Below are positions 1-7,580 of a stretch of DNA of 13,205 nucleotides, piece by piece (position 1 is the stretch's first letter; each line of letters begins with the position of its first letter). Below the pieces are notes generated by a model, which was not told the origin of the DNA, did no database searches, and saw only the letters and a program-made list of their open reading frames with translations. Source of the DNA: Trichodesmium sp. MAG_R04 (lineage in GTDB: Bacteria > Cyanobacteriota > Cyanobacteriia > Cyanobacteriales > Microcoleaceae); the NCBI GenBank assembly GCA_023356515.1, contig JAKQYG010000062.1:1-13205 (forward strand). The letters run 5' to 3'. Position numbers and translations under genes: made by a program.

Positions 1-87
1 TTTGGTTTCCTTGTCAATCTTGTCACGAATCTCTCGCATCATTTTAAGAGCATCGAATTTCTTCTCTATTATTATGTTAGTCTTCAT
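1..87 (-). CDS. Small antitoxin-like protein, C-terminus outside window
   Basis: Twenty-nine codons are visible, from an ATG at 87-85 to the window edge. The peptide begins MKTNIIIEKKFDALKMMREI and continues with RDKIDKETK. This K/E-rich, helical, 'DALKMMREIRDKI' type of N-terminus resembles short proteins often encoded beside PIN-domain toxins; that family resemblance is from memory. The start overlaps the end of the upstream PIN gene by 11 bases, so translation is probably coupled. By gene context it is the likely partner (antitoxin or regulator) of the PIN protein. No DNA-binding motif can be judged because most of the protein is missing. No strong Shine-Dalgarno is visible; a GAGAAA lies about 12 bases upstream. 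Confidence 0.6.
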   Translation of the reverse strand, partial: MKTNIIIEKKFDALKMMREIRDKIDKETK

Positions 88-538
88 ATTTAACAATTTC
101 TCTAGGTGTTCTGATCTCAAGAGTTCGGTAACCGTTGAGAAGGTTAACTCCGTTATACAGGCGTATTTTATTCAGATTAACTATATGCTTGAAATTCCAG
201 CTTGTTAAAATTTCAATTTCGTTTACGGTCGCGGTTGCAATATGTCTACAATCAGCTAGACTTTTCATGCCAACTATCTGAGCATTTACGTACTGCAAAG
301 CCAAAGCCTCTGCCTCCTCTGTGAGCTCGACAAATTCTTTGTGTTGGTTTGGAAAGTCATCTAAAAAATCACGAATGTACTCTGGCGCATACTTGAGTTC
401 CTCGGTTAAGAGTTCAGATACAACAATCCGAAATTCAGATTTTTTTACAGATTCAAAAAAGATTTTAGTCCATAAATGGAATTCATCATCAAAGTATCCA
501 CCAACTACAGAAGTGTCGATATAGACTTTTTTCATCAT
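77..538 (-). CDS. PIN-domain protein (VapC-like ribonuclease/toxin candidate)
   Basis: The 153-residue protein has the layout of a PIN domain. A first beta strand leads into the acidic residue D8 (VYIDTSVVGGYF). Further conserved acidic positions are around E42/E46 (SELLTEEL) and D96 (SLADCRHIATA), followed by a SWNFKHIVN motif at 113-121. PIN domains are Mg2+-dependent ribonucleases and commonly the toxins of type II toxin-antitoxin pairs. The subgroup with ADxRHIAxAT...SWNFKHIV is widespread in cyanobacteria. Two ATGs follow each other (538 and 535), so the start could be either. The stop overlaps the start of a small downstream gene that is probably its partner. The order is toxin first, the reverse of the usual VapBC arrangement. 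The PIN assignment is solid; toxicity is inference. Confidence 0.85.
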   Translation of the reverse strand: MMKKVYIDTSVVGGYFDDEFHLWTKIFFESVKKSEFRIVVSELLTEELKYAPEYIRDFLDDFPNQHKEFVELTEEAEALALQYVNAQIVGMKSLADCRHIATATVNEIEILTSWNFKHIVNLNKIRLYNGVNLLNGYRTLEIRTPREIVKYED

Positions 539-694
539 ACAGTAAAGTTCGCCAAATACTAAGGTGTTTGCCAGTTGAGTGGTTCAAAGAATAATAATTC
601 ATCTATATAGTTTTCCTTTATTTTTATCAACTTTATCATATTCAAGAACTTTTTTCTAACATTCAACAGTTCTGTAACAGTGAAACCCAACAAA

Positions 695-774
695 GCTATT
701 ATGTAAAGCCCATCCCTAATTCCCCATCTACTTGGGCCAATATCTCTGGATATGCCAAAAGAGGCGATCGCGAA
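695..774. repeat. 80-bp direct repeat, copy 1
   Basis: This 80-base unit recurs at 840-919 in the same orientation and length, with 7 mismatches and no gap. It starts GCTATTATGT and ends GCGATCGCGAA, so each copy carries a HIP1 octamer at its end. No open frame runs through both copies. It is probably a dispersed intergenic repeat or duplicated remnant; its function is unknown. Confidence 0.8.
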
Positions 775-839
775 CCCCTCAAAATATTAACCCCAAATCC
801 CTTTGTCCGTTGGGATGACCGACCCATAACACGAACATT

Positions 840-919
840 GCTATTATGTCAAGCCCATCCCTAATCCCTCATCACCTTGGGCAAATATCTCTGGATATGC
901 CAGAAGAGGCGATCGCGAA
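840..919. repeat. 80-bp direct repeat, copy 2
   Basis: Second copy of the 695-774 repeat, about 91% identical and separated by a unique 65-bp spacer. The copy ends in a HIP1 site (909-916), and a third HIP1 site follows at 940-947. The tandem spacing suggests a local duplication or two insertions of one dispersed unit. Confidence 0.8.
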
Positions 920-966
920 TTAACTTGATAAGATTGGAAGCGATCGCCATTCAATTTCCATCACTC

Positions 967-1614
967 CTACCCCTCAATATTTGTGACCATTATTTTGGCA
1001 ATTTGCTTAAGAATACTTAAAACATCATATAACTGATTCCTACGAGGTAGAAGCAGGTAAAAAATATTAGATAAATCATATTGAGGATTAACTTCTGTTA
1101 ACATTTTAATAAACATAAATTCATTCCCGTTACCTATCATACCATAAACAGGACGTTCGGGATAGGGATTTGCCATCATATAAGTCATTAGTTGAGGTAA
1201 AGCTACTGAAAAGGCAATAGTTGATTTAGATTCAACGATTAAAACCCAAAGTTGTTGAGCAATAACTAAAGTATCAATGGGACCGCGTAAATTTTCATCC
1301 TTCTCTTTTACTTCTAGTTCAACACTCGCTTCAGTGGTAACATAGAAAGGTTCATCATATAAACCTGCCAAGGTAAGCAAAGGAGAAATTAGTAATTGAT
1401 TAATCACACCAACTGCAAGGGAACTTCGTTTTCTATGACGTAAAAATCGTCTTTGAATTTGGTCTAAGTTTTCTCGTTCTTGGGCAGTTAGTTGAGGTAA
1501 GCCTTGTTGCCATTCCTGAAAGAAAATGTCATTATCTGTAGGAGATAAATTAAACCTTTGTTCAACGTCAGCCAAGGTAGTTATCGTTTTGGAAATGGGG
1601 TTAGTTTGAACCAT
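967..1614 (-). CDS. PD-(D/E)XK nuclease-like protein (cyanobacterial 'restriction endonuclease subunit R'-type)
   Basis: The 215-residue protein matches a family that is very common in cyanobacteria and often labelled a restriction endonuclease subunit, although it stands alone. The N-terminus (ITTLADVEQRFNLSP, FFQEWQQGLPQL) and the helical segment ending RRFLRHR are typical. The nuclease signature is D114 in GPIDTLVI followed by E128-S-K130 in LIVESKS, the D...ExK triad of the PD-(D/E)XK fold. AYMMANP-like text (TYMMANPYPERPVYGMI, 144-160) is another family mark. No methyltransferase or motor subunit lies nearby, so it is not a complete restriction system here. DNA cleavage is a family-level expectation, not shown. 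The ATG at 1614 has no clear Shine-Dalgarno, but the protein starts as its relatives do. Confidence 0.8.
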   Translation of the reverse strand: MVQTNPISKTITTLADVEQRFNLSPTDNDIFFQEWQQGLPQLTAQERENLDQIQRRFLRHRKRSSLAVGVINQLLISPLLTLAGLYDEPFYVTTEASVELEVKEKDENLRGPIDTLVIAQQLWVLIVESKSTIAFSVALPQLMTYMMANPYPERPVYGMIGNGNEFMFIKMLTEVNPQYDLSNIFYLLLPRRNQLYDVLSILKQIAKIMVTNIEG

Positions 1615-2443
1615 ATAGCAAAGAGAACAGGATACAGAATATATTTATGTTACTGCAATTTTTATGATGCTCGACCACAGTAGGGACGTTCCAGAACCAA
1701 AATGGGTTTTCCTGACGGAATGCTGCGCAAACATGTCCCTAAGCGTTACGCTCCTACTTCTATTCCTGAGAGATGTTAAGGGTGGGTCTCCAACTCCTGA
1801 AAAAGACTTTTTCAACATACCCTATTCAGGATAGAACTAATACTATCTCCCCATTAGTGAGAGAGTATTTTTAAAAGTTACAGACCTTGCTAAATAAAGT
1901 TTTCAGCGATAGAAAAGCCAGCCTTTGTATCCGGAGTTGGTAATGCTATTTTTCAATCAACTCTTATCACTCATTTTCTTTCTAAATTCTCTTAACACCC
2001 TAGGGTGATAACTTTTGGTCAGAAGTTTTTGGTAGTTGCGCATCCTGCGGATTTCGCCACGGCTGGATGCTTTGTAAATTAATTTTTGCAACTTGGATAC
2101 ATTACTTTCAAGTAGACTAATGTATAGTTTAATACTAGATATCTATTCCAAACTCATCAAGCTTTGTAGCTCATTAACTTCAAAAATGCCGTAATAATTA
2201 AATTATCACCTAAGTATAGCATTATCTTACAAAACTATTATGAGCTTAGTATCTAAAGAATTTTGCCAAAGAATCATAAGATTTTTGACTACTAAAAAAT
2301 TTTCAAAGTTAAGTAATACTACTATTGAAGTTTTAACTTATAACATTTACAATTATATGATAGAGTTCCTAAAGTAGTTTTTGAATTGTTACAACTTATT
2401 TAGGATTCCTATATTCAATAATATCGATATTGAGATACAAACC
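1615..2443. other. Intergenic stretch without a recognisable gene
   Basis: About 830 bases with stops in all frames and no convincing coding remnant. A TGAAAAA/TTTTTCA stem-loop with a three-base loop lies near 1797-1815. A GGATGC/GCATCC-like inverted motif lies near 2040-2075. From about 2160 the DNA becomes very AT-rich. Nothing can be assigned. Confidence 0.6.
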
Positions 2444-2644
2444 ATGAAAGATAAATTAACTCAAACCAATGTAGCAAAAATACTAGGAGTATCTTTTCAG
2501 AGAGTTCATACTCTTAGGATTAGGAATCGGATTAATTTTTTTTGGGATGCTAGCAAACAAGCTTGGCTAACATCACAAGAACATCTTCAGACATATATTA
2601 ATCAGAAAAAGGATTCAACGAAAAAACATATTTCTAATAAATAG
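2444..2644 (+). CDS. Small helix-turn-helix-like protein (hypothetical)
   Basis: The frame opens further upstream (TTG at 2381), but the ATG at 2444 is the likelier start: a GAGA lies just upstream and the following peptide looks like a complete domain. The 66-residue product begins MKDKLTQTNVAKILGVSF. It reads as a helix (TQTNVAKILG), a turn (VS) and a recognition helix (FQRVHTLRIRN), followed by a beta-like FFWDASKQAWLTS and a helix. This resembles MerR/excisionase-like or Xre-like DNA-binding folds. The C-terminus is a lysine-rich tail. It is the only plus-strand gene in the window and has no partner. Codon use is as AT-rich as the surroundings. It may be a regulator left from a mobile element. 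Family and target are unknown. Confidence 0.45.
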   Translation: MKDKLTQTNVAKILGVSFQRVHTLRIRNRINFFWDASKQAWLTSQEHLQTYINQKKDSTKKHISNK

Positions 2645-2709
2645 TTAATAGTTATAGCAACGTGCGCTTGTATGTCTCCATACTATAATTTACTGGTAAT
2701 ATAATATGA

Positions 2710-2836
2710 CAATCCTAAATAGGTTGTGACAATTCAAAAACTAGAAATAAATTCCTAAACTATTGCCCATTGACTATTATACTCAAACCTATTCTCAAAA
2801 AGTGCCAGGATTTTTGACATAAATCAAATAGGATTG
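2710..2836. repeat. Possible short inverted-repeat element (CAATCCTA ends)
   Basis: CAATCCTA at 2710-2717 and its complement TAGGATTG at 2829-2836 bound a 127-bp segment with no gene. Similar 'AGCAATCCTA' ends occur around cyanobacterial insertion remnants, from memory. The repeat is only 8 bp and no target duplication is evident, so this is tentative. Confidence 0.3.
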
Positions 2837-2847
2837 CTATATATGTA

Positions 2848-2970
2848 ATACCATTTCTCCATGAAGTTGCTCTTAATAAAAGATAACAACTATCAGTAAA
2901 ATTCAGTAACATCCAAGTCTGGGTCAGAATGTTAAGAATTATTAAGCGCATTGTTACAGAGAAATGGTAT
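2848..2970. mobile_element. MITE-like element with 12-bp perfect terminal inverted repeats
   Basis: ATACCATTTCTC at 2848-2859 is matched perfectly by GAGAAATGGTAT at 2959-2970. The 123-bp interior has no plausible gene. If the outer TA on each side is the target duplication, the ends are CCATTTCTC with TA flanks, as for IS630/Tc1-mariner-type elements. The transposase family is inferred only from that TA. Confidence 0.55.
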
Positions 2971-3298
2971 AAGAATATTGGTAATGGCAGAAGAAATTTG
3001 TACCACATTTAAAAATGATAGTAATATGTAAACATTTGAGCGCTCATTGCTATATATATAGAAATTTCATTTTAGCAGTGTCAGTCTGTGTAGCAACTGT
3101 AAGACCGGAAAGCCGACGCGATGAAACATAAAGCTCCTATAGGATACTAGGAAATCCCATAATAAAGTCATTTTGATTTATATTGAGACAAGATTTTCTT
3201 GCTGTGAAAGAGTTTTGGCTGAAAAAGTCTCCCATTCTTGTTCGGAATGACTATATATCTTAAAGAGCAGCGTCAGGAGGATGTTAAACCTAGTCTAT
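2971..3298. other. Intergenic stretch without a recognisable gene
   Basis: About 330 bases between the inverted-repeat element and the end of the membrane glycosyltransferase gene. A somewhat GC-richer patch at about 3080-3130 (GACCGGAAAGCCGACGCG) stands out from the AT-rich surroundings, but I cannot assign it. No clear terminator for the converging gene was found. Confidence 0.5.
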
Positions 3299-4732
3299 CT
3301 ATAAAAACTCAGAATTCATTTTCAGGGATTTTGAATTTTTCTCTCTCCAGTTACTCCAAATAAATCCGATTATTAGAGGTAACCATAACCCAAATCTTTC
3401 CATTGGAGTTAATAGCCAATTATTTTCTCCTAAAGCTTGCCTATGTTTCAAAACAAAATAAATAAATGCTGATAAACTTATCAACTTCGTACCTAAATTC
3501 CTAGTTACTACAGCAAAGGGAATTAACCAAGTAAAATACCAAGCATGAACTATTGGAGATAAAGTTAATAATATAAAAAAATAGGATTGAGAAAAGTTGA
3601 AAAATTTATGAATATTCCAAATTATAATTCCCACTCCTAGAACTAGGGGAATTCCATAAATCCAATTATATTGTATTGATTGTTTCCAAATTAGGCTAAC
3701 TAAATAGGGAATAAACTCAGCGCTACGACCATTAACGACAAAATTTGAACTGGTAGGAATCAATGAACATTTTCCAGGTTCACAAAAATTAAGAGCAGCA
3801 ATGAACATTGGCAATAAACTAAGTAATAATAACAAAGCTACTTGTTTTATTTTACGATACAATATAGTCTCAGTTAACTTGGTACAAGGTAATATTAATT
3901 TATATTTTTTGTTTTCCAAAACCCTATTTTTTTGTAATTCATAAACTTGGAAAATATTACAAGTATTATCCTGCTGCTTATATAATATTTTCTGCCAAAC
4001 TACAAAGAATAAAATTGGTAGTGACATCCATTTAATCCCTACACTTATACCAATTAAAAAACTACTCCAATACCAACGACTATTTTCAAAATTTAACCAT
4101 GCTGCTACTAATGGTAAGATAAACCAACTGTCATAATGACCACCACCAGCAAAGGAATAAATAATTAGAGGGTTCCAAGCATAAATTATGGTTTTTTCTA
4201 GGCTAAATTTTTTACTTAATAACCAACAGATTCCTAAGTCAGCTAAGATAAAAGCTAACTTAAATATTAAAACTGATGGCTTAATTGCTGCTAAAACCCG
4301 AAATCCTAATTGACTTAAAGGTGGATAAATAGCAGAAGTATCAGGATGATTAATTAATGACCACCATTCTGTTCGATAGGGAATTAATTCTATAGCATTT
4401 GGAGGAAATTCATAAGGACTGAAACCTAAATTTTGAATGTAACCTTCCCACAAATAACGCCATATATCATCTCCTGCTTCCATGGAAATTAATATTAATC
4501 TAGCTAGGATAGTGATACTCCAAAATAAAGCAAAATTAATTGATTTTATTTTCCAGGAAATTATAAACCCTAAGCTCATTATGCTAATACCAATCCAAAA
4601 TTTTGGTACTGTACCTGCTTCCTGAAAATCACCATAGGGAATGATTAAAATTGCTCCTACTAATATCAAAATGGGACTTAGTAACAACGGCAGATTTTTT
4701 CCACTAATTTCACTCGTATTTGCTTTTTCCAT
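3299..4732 (-). CDS. Multi-pass membrane glycosyltransferase, GT-C type (mannosyltransferase-like)
   Basis: The 477-residue protein is strongly hydrophobic, with about ten or more membrane segments beginning at residues 14-32. After the second or third segment it has GDDIWRYLWEG (87-97), followed by GFSPYEF and YPP (136-138). This is the usual layout of the first large loop of GT-C glycosyltransferases, whose acidic pair (D88, D89) is thought to act in catalysis with a polyprenyl-phosphate sugar donor. Later hallmarks are YAWNPLIIY and GGHYD (about 184-201) and a late WYFTW. The gene starts 33 bases after the stop of a GT2 gene similar to dolichyl-phosphate mannose synthases. The pair would fit one enzyme making the lipid-linked sugar and the other using it at the membrane. 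Donor and acceptor are unknown. The stretch at about 255-300 is hydrophilic and may be a lineage-specific loop. Confidence 0.75.
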   Translation of the reverse strand: MEKANTSEISGKNLPLLLSPILILVGAILIIPYGDFQEAGTVPKFWIGISIMSLGFIISWKIKSINFALFWSITILARLILISMEAGDDIWRYLWEGYIQNLGFSPYEFPPNAIELIPYRTEWWSLINHPDTSAIYPPLSQLGFRVLAAIKPSVLIFKLAFILADLGICWLLSKKFSLEKTIIYAWNPLIIYSFAGGGHYDSWFILPLVAAWLNFENSRWYWSSFLIGISVGIKWMSLPILFFVVWQKILYKQQDNTCNIFQVYELQKNRVLENKKYKLILPCTKLTETILYRKIKQVALLLLLSLLPMFIAALNFCEPGKCSLIPTSSNFVVNGRSAEFIPYLVSLIWKQSIQYNWIYGIPLVLGVGIIIWNIHKFFNFSQSYFFILLTLSPIVHAWYFTWLIPFAVVTRNLGTKLISLSAFIYFVLKHRQALGENNWLLTPMERFGLWLPLIIGFIWSNWREKNSKSLKMNSEFL

Positions 4733-4765
4733 TTTGTTGATATTTTCCTATATTGTTATGGTTTT

Positions 4766-5518
4766 TTAGCAAATATGTTTAAATATTAATTCTAGGTTTT
4801 TAAGCTGAAATTTTATAATTTTCCACAGATGTTTTAAGTATAATTTTCCTAGAGTTACCAGAATAATAGTTCCGGCTTGAAAGCTACCTTTTATAGTGCC
4901 TGATATTTTTGAACGCCCTCCCTGACGACGACGATAACTAACAGGAATTTCCCTGATTCTTAAACCACATTCTACGGCTCTAGCCTGCATTTCTACAGTC
5001 CAACCAAAACCTCGATCACCCATCCTTATTTTTTCTAAACTAGACTTTTTAATTAAACGTAGTGGCCCTAAATCTTGATACCAATATCCCCATCCTAAAC
5101 CTATTAGAAAAGTAGCTAATTTATTGCCTAAGTTTTGTACAGGAGTCATTGCAGATATGCCTGCTTTAGTAGCACGGCGATCGCCTAAGATAAAATCATA
5201 TTTATTAGTAGCTTCTAAAAATTTTGGTAGCTGCTTTAAATCATCACTACCATCCCCATCACAAAATAAAATCCAATCACAATTTAAAGGCGTATTTTGA
5301 ATACCACGCCAACAAGCTCTTCCATAACCTACTATGGGTTCTAAGATAACTTTTGCACCTGCATTAATAGATTTTTCTACACTTTTATCCCTACTACCAT
5401 TATCAACTACTATTATTCTTGTCAATCCATAAAATTGCAAGGATTTAATGACATTTACAATTGTATGTTCCTCGTTAAGAACAGGAATAATTACGAATAT
5501 TCTTTCCTCTAAAAACAT
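4766..5518 (-). CDS. Family 2 glycosyltransferase, DPM1/polyprenyl-phosphate glycosyltransferase-like
   Basis: The 250-residue protein shows a GT-A nucleotide-sugar fold. IFVIIPVLNEE (7-17) is the N-terminal strand, VVDNGSRDKS (37-46) binds the nucleotide, and CDGDGSDD (86-93) carries the DxD metal motif. Then come DLGPLRLI (149-156) and a basic YRRRQGGRSKISGT (195-208), the acceptor-side signature of dolichyl- or polyprenyl-phosphate glycosyltransferases. The length is close to that of soluble DPM1-type enzymes. The C-terminus is basic and amphipathic, without the transmembrane pair of DPM/GtrB-type proteins, so it is probably peripheral to the membrane. It is the first gene of a likely two-gene unit with the GT-C protein 33 bases downstream. 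A HIP1 site lies inside the gene. Upstream DNA is nearly pure A/T, with no visible Shine-Dalgarno. Confidence 0.85.
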   Translation of the reverse strand: MFLEERIFVIIPVLNEEHTIVNVIKSLQFYGLTRIIVVDNGSRDKSVEKSINAGAKVILEPIVGYGRACWRGIQNTPLNCDWILFCDGDGSDDLKQLPKFLEATNKYDFILGDRRATKAGISAMTPVQNLGNKLATFLIGLGWGYWYQDLGPLRLIKKSSLEKIRMGDRGFGWTVEMQARAVECGLRIREIPVSYRRRQGGRSKISGTIKGSFQAGTIILVTLGKLYLKHLWKIIKFQLKNLELIFKHIC

Positions 5519-5618
5519 TTTTTTTTAATTTTTTTTGTAAATAATGAAACAGCAGAACTTTTTTATCCTTAAAAATATTTAATTACCATTATTTATAAAT
5601 TTTGAAACAAACATAATA

Positions 5619-6473
5619 TTATTGAATATTCAAAGACCAATCATAGTCAGAATACTTCACTTTATAACCACCTTTTTCTAAAAATTTTTGAGCATTAGAA
5701 TTTACATATTTACGAGCATAATTTACGATAGCAGTCTCTGTTTTATTCAAACCTTCAATATTCTCAGTTTGGCCATAATTTTCCTCAAAATCTTTACCAA
5801 ACCACTTAAAAATTGAAGATAAATAAATGGTCTTATTTTGACTATCTATCCTGAAGCTTTGACTATTTCCTAGAAACTTTTTAGCTTGATCATTTAGTTG
5901 TTCTTCTAGTTGTCTACCAGTATAAGCTTCTTGTCTGAGTGGAGGGCAACTTATGGCAGCACAAACTAGGGCAACATGAATTCCTGGCTGATTAAATTCT
6001 TTCCGTAAAATCTGATGTTCAATATGATCTAATGTTATTTTTTTGCTAGCAACATTGAATTTCCTAATCTTCCAAACACCAATGATATTTCTAATACTTT
6101 TAGTAGGGTAATTATCAATAATAGACTCTAAAGTAAAAGAGTTATAGGCATTAATTAAGAAAGCTATTTTTTCTGAATCTTTCCAAGAATTATAATTGCT
6201 TAGGCTTACAGCTCCAATGGTATAATTAAACTCATCAAGTTGTTGTCGATTTTCTTTTAATTTTTTGTAGTCAACTAATCCTCGAGAGTTGACGTAATCT
6301 TTTAAAATTGAATTATATTTTTGATAATTAAATGGCTGAACTAAGATAGTAGTAAGCTCTTGTATTTCTTGAGTTTGTTCTTCTATATTTGGAAGATTAT
6401 TTAATCTACTACAGCTAGCTAATATTAGAAGTATGGGAAATAAAAATAATAATTTCTTGAATTTAAATTTCAT
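5619..6473 (-). CDS. DUF547-family lipoprotein
   Basis: The 284-residue protein starts MKFKFKKLLF, runs through a hydrophobic core and ends its signal at a lipobox, ILAS-C21, so it is probably a lipid-anchored envelope protein. The DUF547 region spans about residues 55-235. It contains YVNSRGLVDYKKL (60-72), the FLINAYN motif (105-111), a VWKIRKFNV segment and ALVCAAISCPPLR (168-180) with two cysteines. DUF547 proteins are widespread in bacteria and plants and lack an agreed function; the fold has been compared with cysteine proteases or transglutaminases. The next gene on this strand starts 100 bases downstream, so shared transcription with the glycosyltransferases is possible but not shown. 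The ATG chosen gives a complete lipoprotein signal. Confidence 0.85.
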   Translation of the reverse strand: MKFKFKKLLFLFPILLILASCSRLNNLPNIEEQTQEIQELTTILVQPFNYQKYNSILKDYVNSRGLVDYKKLKENRQQLDEFNYTIGAVSLSNYNSWKDSEKIAFLINAYNSFTLESIIDNYPTKSIRNIIGVWKIRKFNVASKKITLDHIEHQILRKEFNQPGIHVALVCAAISCPPLRQEAYTGRQLEEQLNDQAKKFLGNSQSFRIDSQNKTIYLSSIFKWFGKDFEENYGQTENIEGLNKTETAIVNYARKYVNSNAQKFLEKGGYKVKYSDYDWSLNIQ

Positions 6474-6767
6474 AAATTATTTTGATATTAATAGTAATTT
6501 TCTTATTTCTCTATAAAAACTAACGGCATAAGTAAAGTGTGAAATTTAGCTGAATTTTGACTTAAAAAATAATGAAATAAGGAAAGATTAAGATGAATAT
6601 TTTTTCATATTTTTAGTGCCTATATTCTCTTTCAAAATTATCTCTTTAATAGAAAAACTTGGGAAATATTATTAGGGAATTAGCGATCGCTCCTCAATTA
6701 AGAAGTTAAACGATCACTAACTTTAAAATCCCTAATTAAATCAATTAAACGGAAGTTATGGGTAAGT

Positions 6768-6796
6768 TTAATCCACCCTTTCTAATTGCCAGAGAA
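6768..6796 (-). CDS. Exon 2 of the twintron-split HTH gene
   Basis: These 29 bases, read on the minus strand right after the intron end ...GTTTAAC, complete the gene started at 12254. The junction codon is A from exon 1 plus TT from here (Ile). The text continues LWQLERVD followed by TAA (6770-6768). This restores the ending ILWQLERVD that relatives show after REGNQ, from memory of the family. Joining 241 + 29 bases gives 270 bases, an 89-residue protein in frame. This match is the strongest proof that the DNA between 6797 and 12013 is removed from the RNA. Confidence 0.9.
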
Positions 6797-6837
6797 GTTA
6801 AACTAAGCAATTCTATCACCAGAACTGCTCGTCTTCA

Positions 6838-6871
6838 AAACCGGACATGAGACTTTCACCTCATCCGGCTC
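6838..6871 (-). ncRNA. Domain V of the outer group II intron
   Basis: A 34-nt catalytic hairpin. It starts GAGCCGG and ends CCGGTTT, carries the AGC triad at positions 2-4 and has a GUGAAAGU apical region (distal stem GAGG/TCTC). Length and layout are those of standard domain V. Domain VI follows at about 6837-6797: an 8-bp stem GCAGTTCT/AGAATTGC and a bulged A in CTTAGTTTAAC, 8 nt from the 3' end. That A is the predicted branch point. Confidence 0.9.
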
Positions 6872-6986
6872 CTCGGTGATTAGGCCCCAATTAAAAGAGT
6901 ACCTCCACTGCCATTATTGGCAATTTTTACATCATAAGTAATGCCCACAAATTGTAGTCAGCACTTTTTTTTACCTTTTAAGTTAA
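6872..6986 (-). other. Outer-intron domain IV tail
   Basis: Sequence between a MITE-like insertion and domain V. One minus frame reads GITYDVKIANNGSGGTLLIG without a start, which might be a scrap of a foreign protein or chance. CTAATCACCGAG just before domain V is typical of the DIV/DV linker of these introns. Confidence 0.4.
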
Positions 6987-6991
6987 ATATT

Positions 6992-7173
6992 GCGACTTAC
7001 ACATTTTCTAGCCAGAAAAATGCTTGAAAGCCATTCTATGCAAAGGAATTACGTCAAAGTCGTAAAAATTGCTAAAACCCTTGGCAATAAAGGCATCATG
7101 CCTTTTTGACGAAAAAGCTTCTGGCTGTAAATATTTGAGCCTATTTTGGGCTATTTTTTTTGTGTAAGTCTCG
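6992..7173. mobile_element. MITE-like insertion in outer-intron domain IV
   Basis: GACTTACACA at 6994-7003 is inverted at 7161-7170 (TGTGTAAGTC). The similarity resumes further in with TAGCC on both sides. The 182-bp unit is flanked by the 5-bp direct repeat ATATT (6987-6991 and 7174-7178), consistent with a target duplication. A minus-strand 79-codon frame (7247-7008, TTG start) crosses one element end and resembles nothing I know, so I do not call it a gene. The terminal sequence resembles the ACTTAC ends of the insertion in the inner intron. Confidence 0.7.
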
Positions 7174-7237
7174 ATATTCAGTGCCTTTTGTTTGCTCCAT
7201 TGATATCTTCCCGACGGTACGCTTAAGTGAGACTGTG

Positions 7238-7366
7238 AGAAACCCAAACCTTAGAATTTCAGGTTTCTGTCCATAGCACCGACCTTAAAGGCCAAACCTC
7301 TTTCCGGTTTTACGGTGGCTCTACAGACGAACCCTACTCTGCTAAGGAAGAATACTTACCATCTGT
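7238..7366 (-). ncRNA. Unassigned, highly structured RNA-like segment in outer-intron domain IV
   Basis: Reading the minus strand, several helices can be drawn: ACAGATG/CGTCTGT (7366-7360 with 7329-7323), CACCG/CGGTG enclosing AAACC/GGTTT (7310-7306 with 7298-7294), and AGAAACC/GGTTTCT (7268-7262 with 7244-7238). The segment is GC-richer than its surroundings and does not code. It lies between the maturase stop and the MITE, so it may be an elaborated domain IV, a remnant of another intron, or a mobile-element RNA of the HEARO/omega-RNA kind. I cannot decide between these. Confidence 0.35.
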
Positions 7367-7373
7367 ATTGCAG

Positions 7374-7580
7374 CATATTACTGTAAAAACTTCAAGGTTG
7401 ATTGGTTGTTATTCATAACACTGAAAAATCAGCAAATTGTGGTAAATTTCCCGCTCTTCTAATCTCCCGTTCTCCCCAAATCATTAACCTACAATAATTT
7501 GAAACAGCCCTGCTCTTTCAAAGCGAGGGAACAAAAGGGGGAATAAAGATTAGAGGTCTTCAACCAACCTTGAGATAAAT
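7374..7580 (-). other. Outer-intron DNA between maturase stop and structured segment
   Basis: About 200 bases without a gene. Just after the TGA stop the same frame reads IYLKVG and then stops, weakly resembling the IxRHxKVKG text that precedes an HNH domain in longer intron proteins. No CxxC or HNH motif follows, so a nuclease domain is absent rather than merely decayed. Confidence 0.4.

Noticed and set aside
2..524. Plus-strand open frames opposite the PIN gene
   Set aside because: They are shadows of a recognisable PIN-domain gene on the other strand.
2760..3008. Minus-strand open frame of 82 codons
   Set aside because: It covers both halves of the inverted-repeat element, has no ribosome binding site and no recognisable domain.
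7008..7247. Minus-strand open frame of 79 codons in the outer intron
   Set aside because: It starts with TTG in a structured region, crosses a MITE end and resembles no family I know; probably chance.
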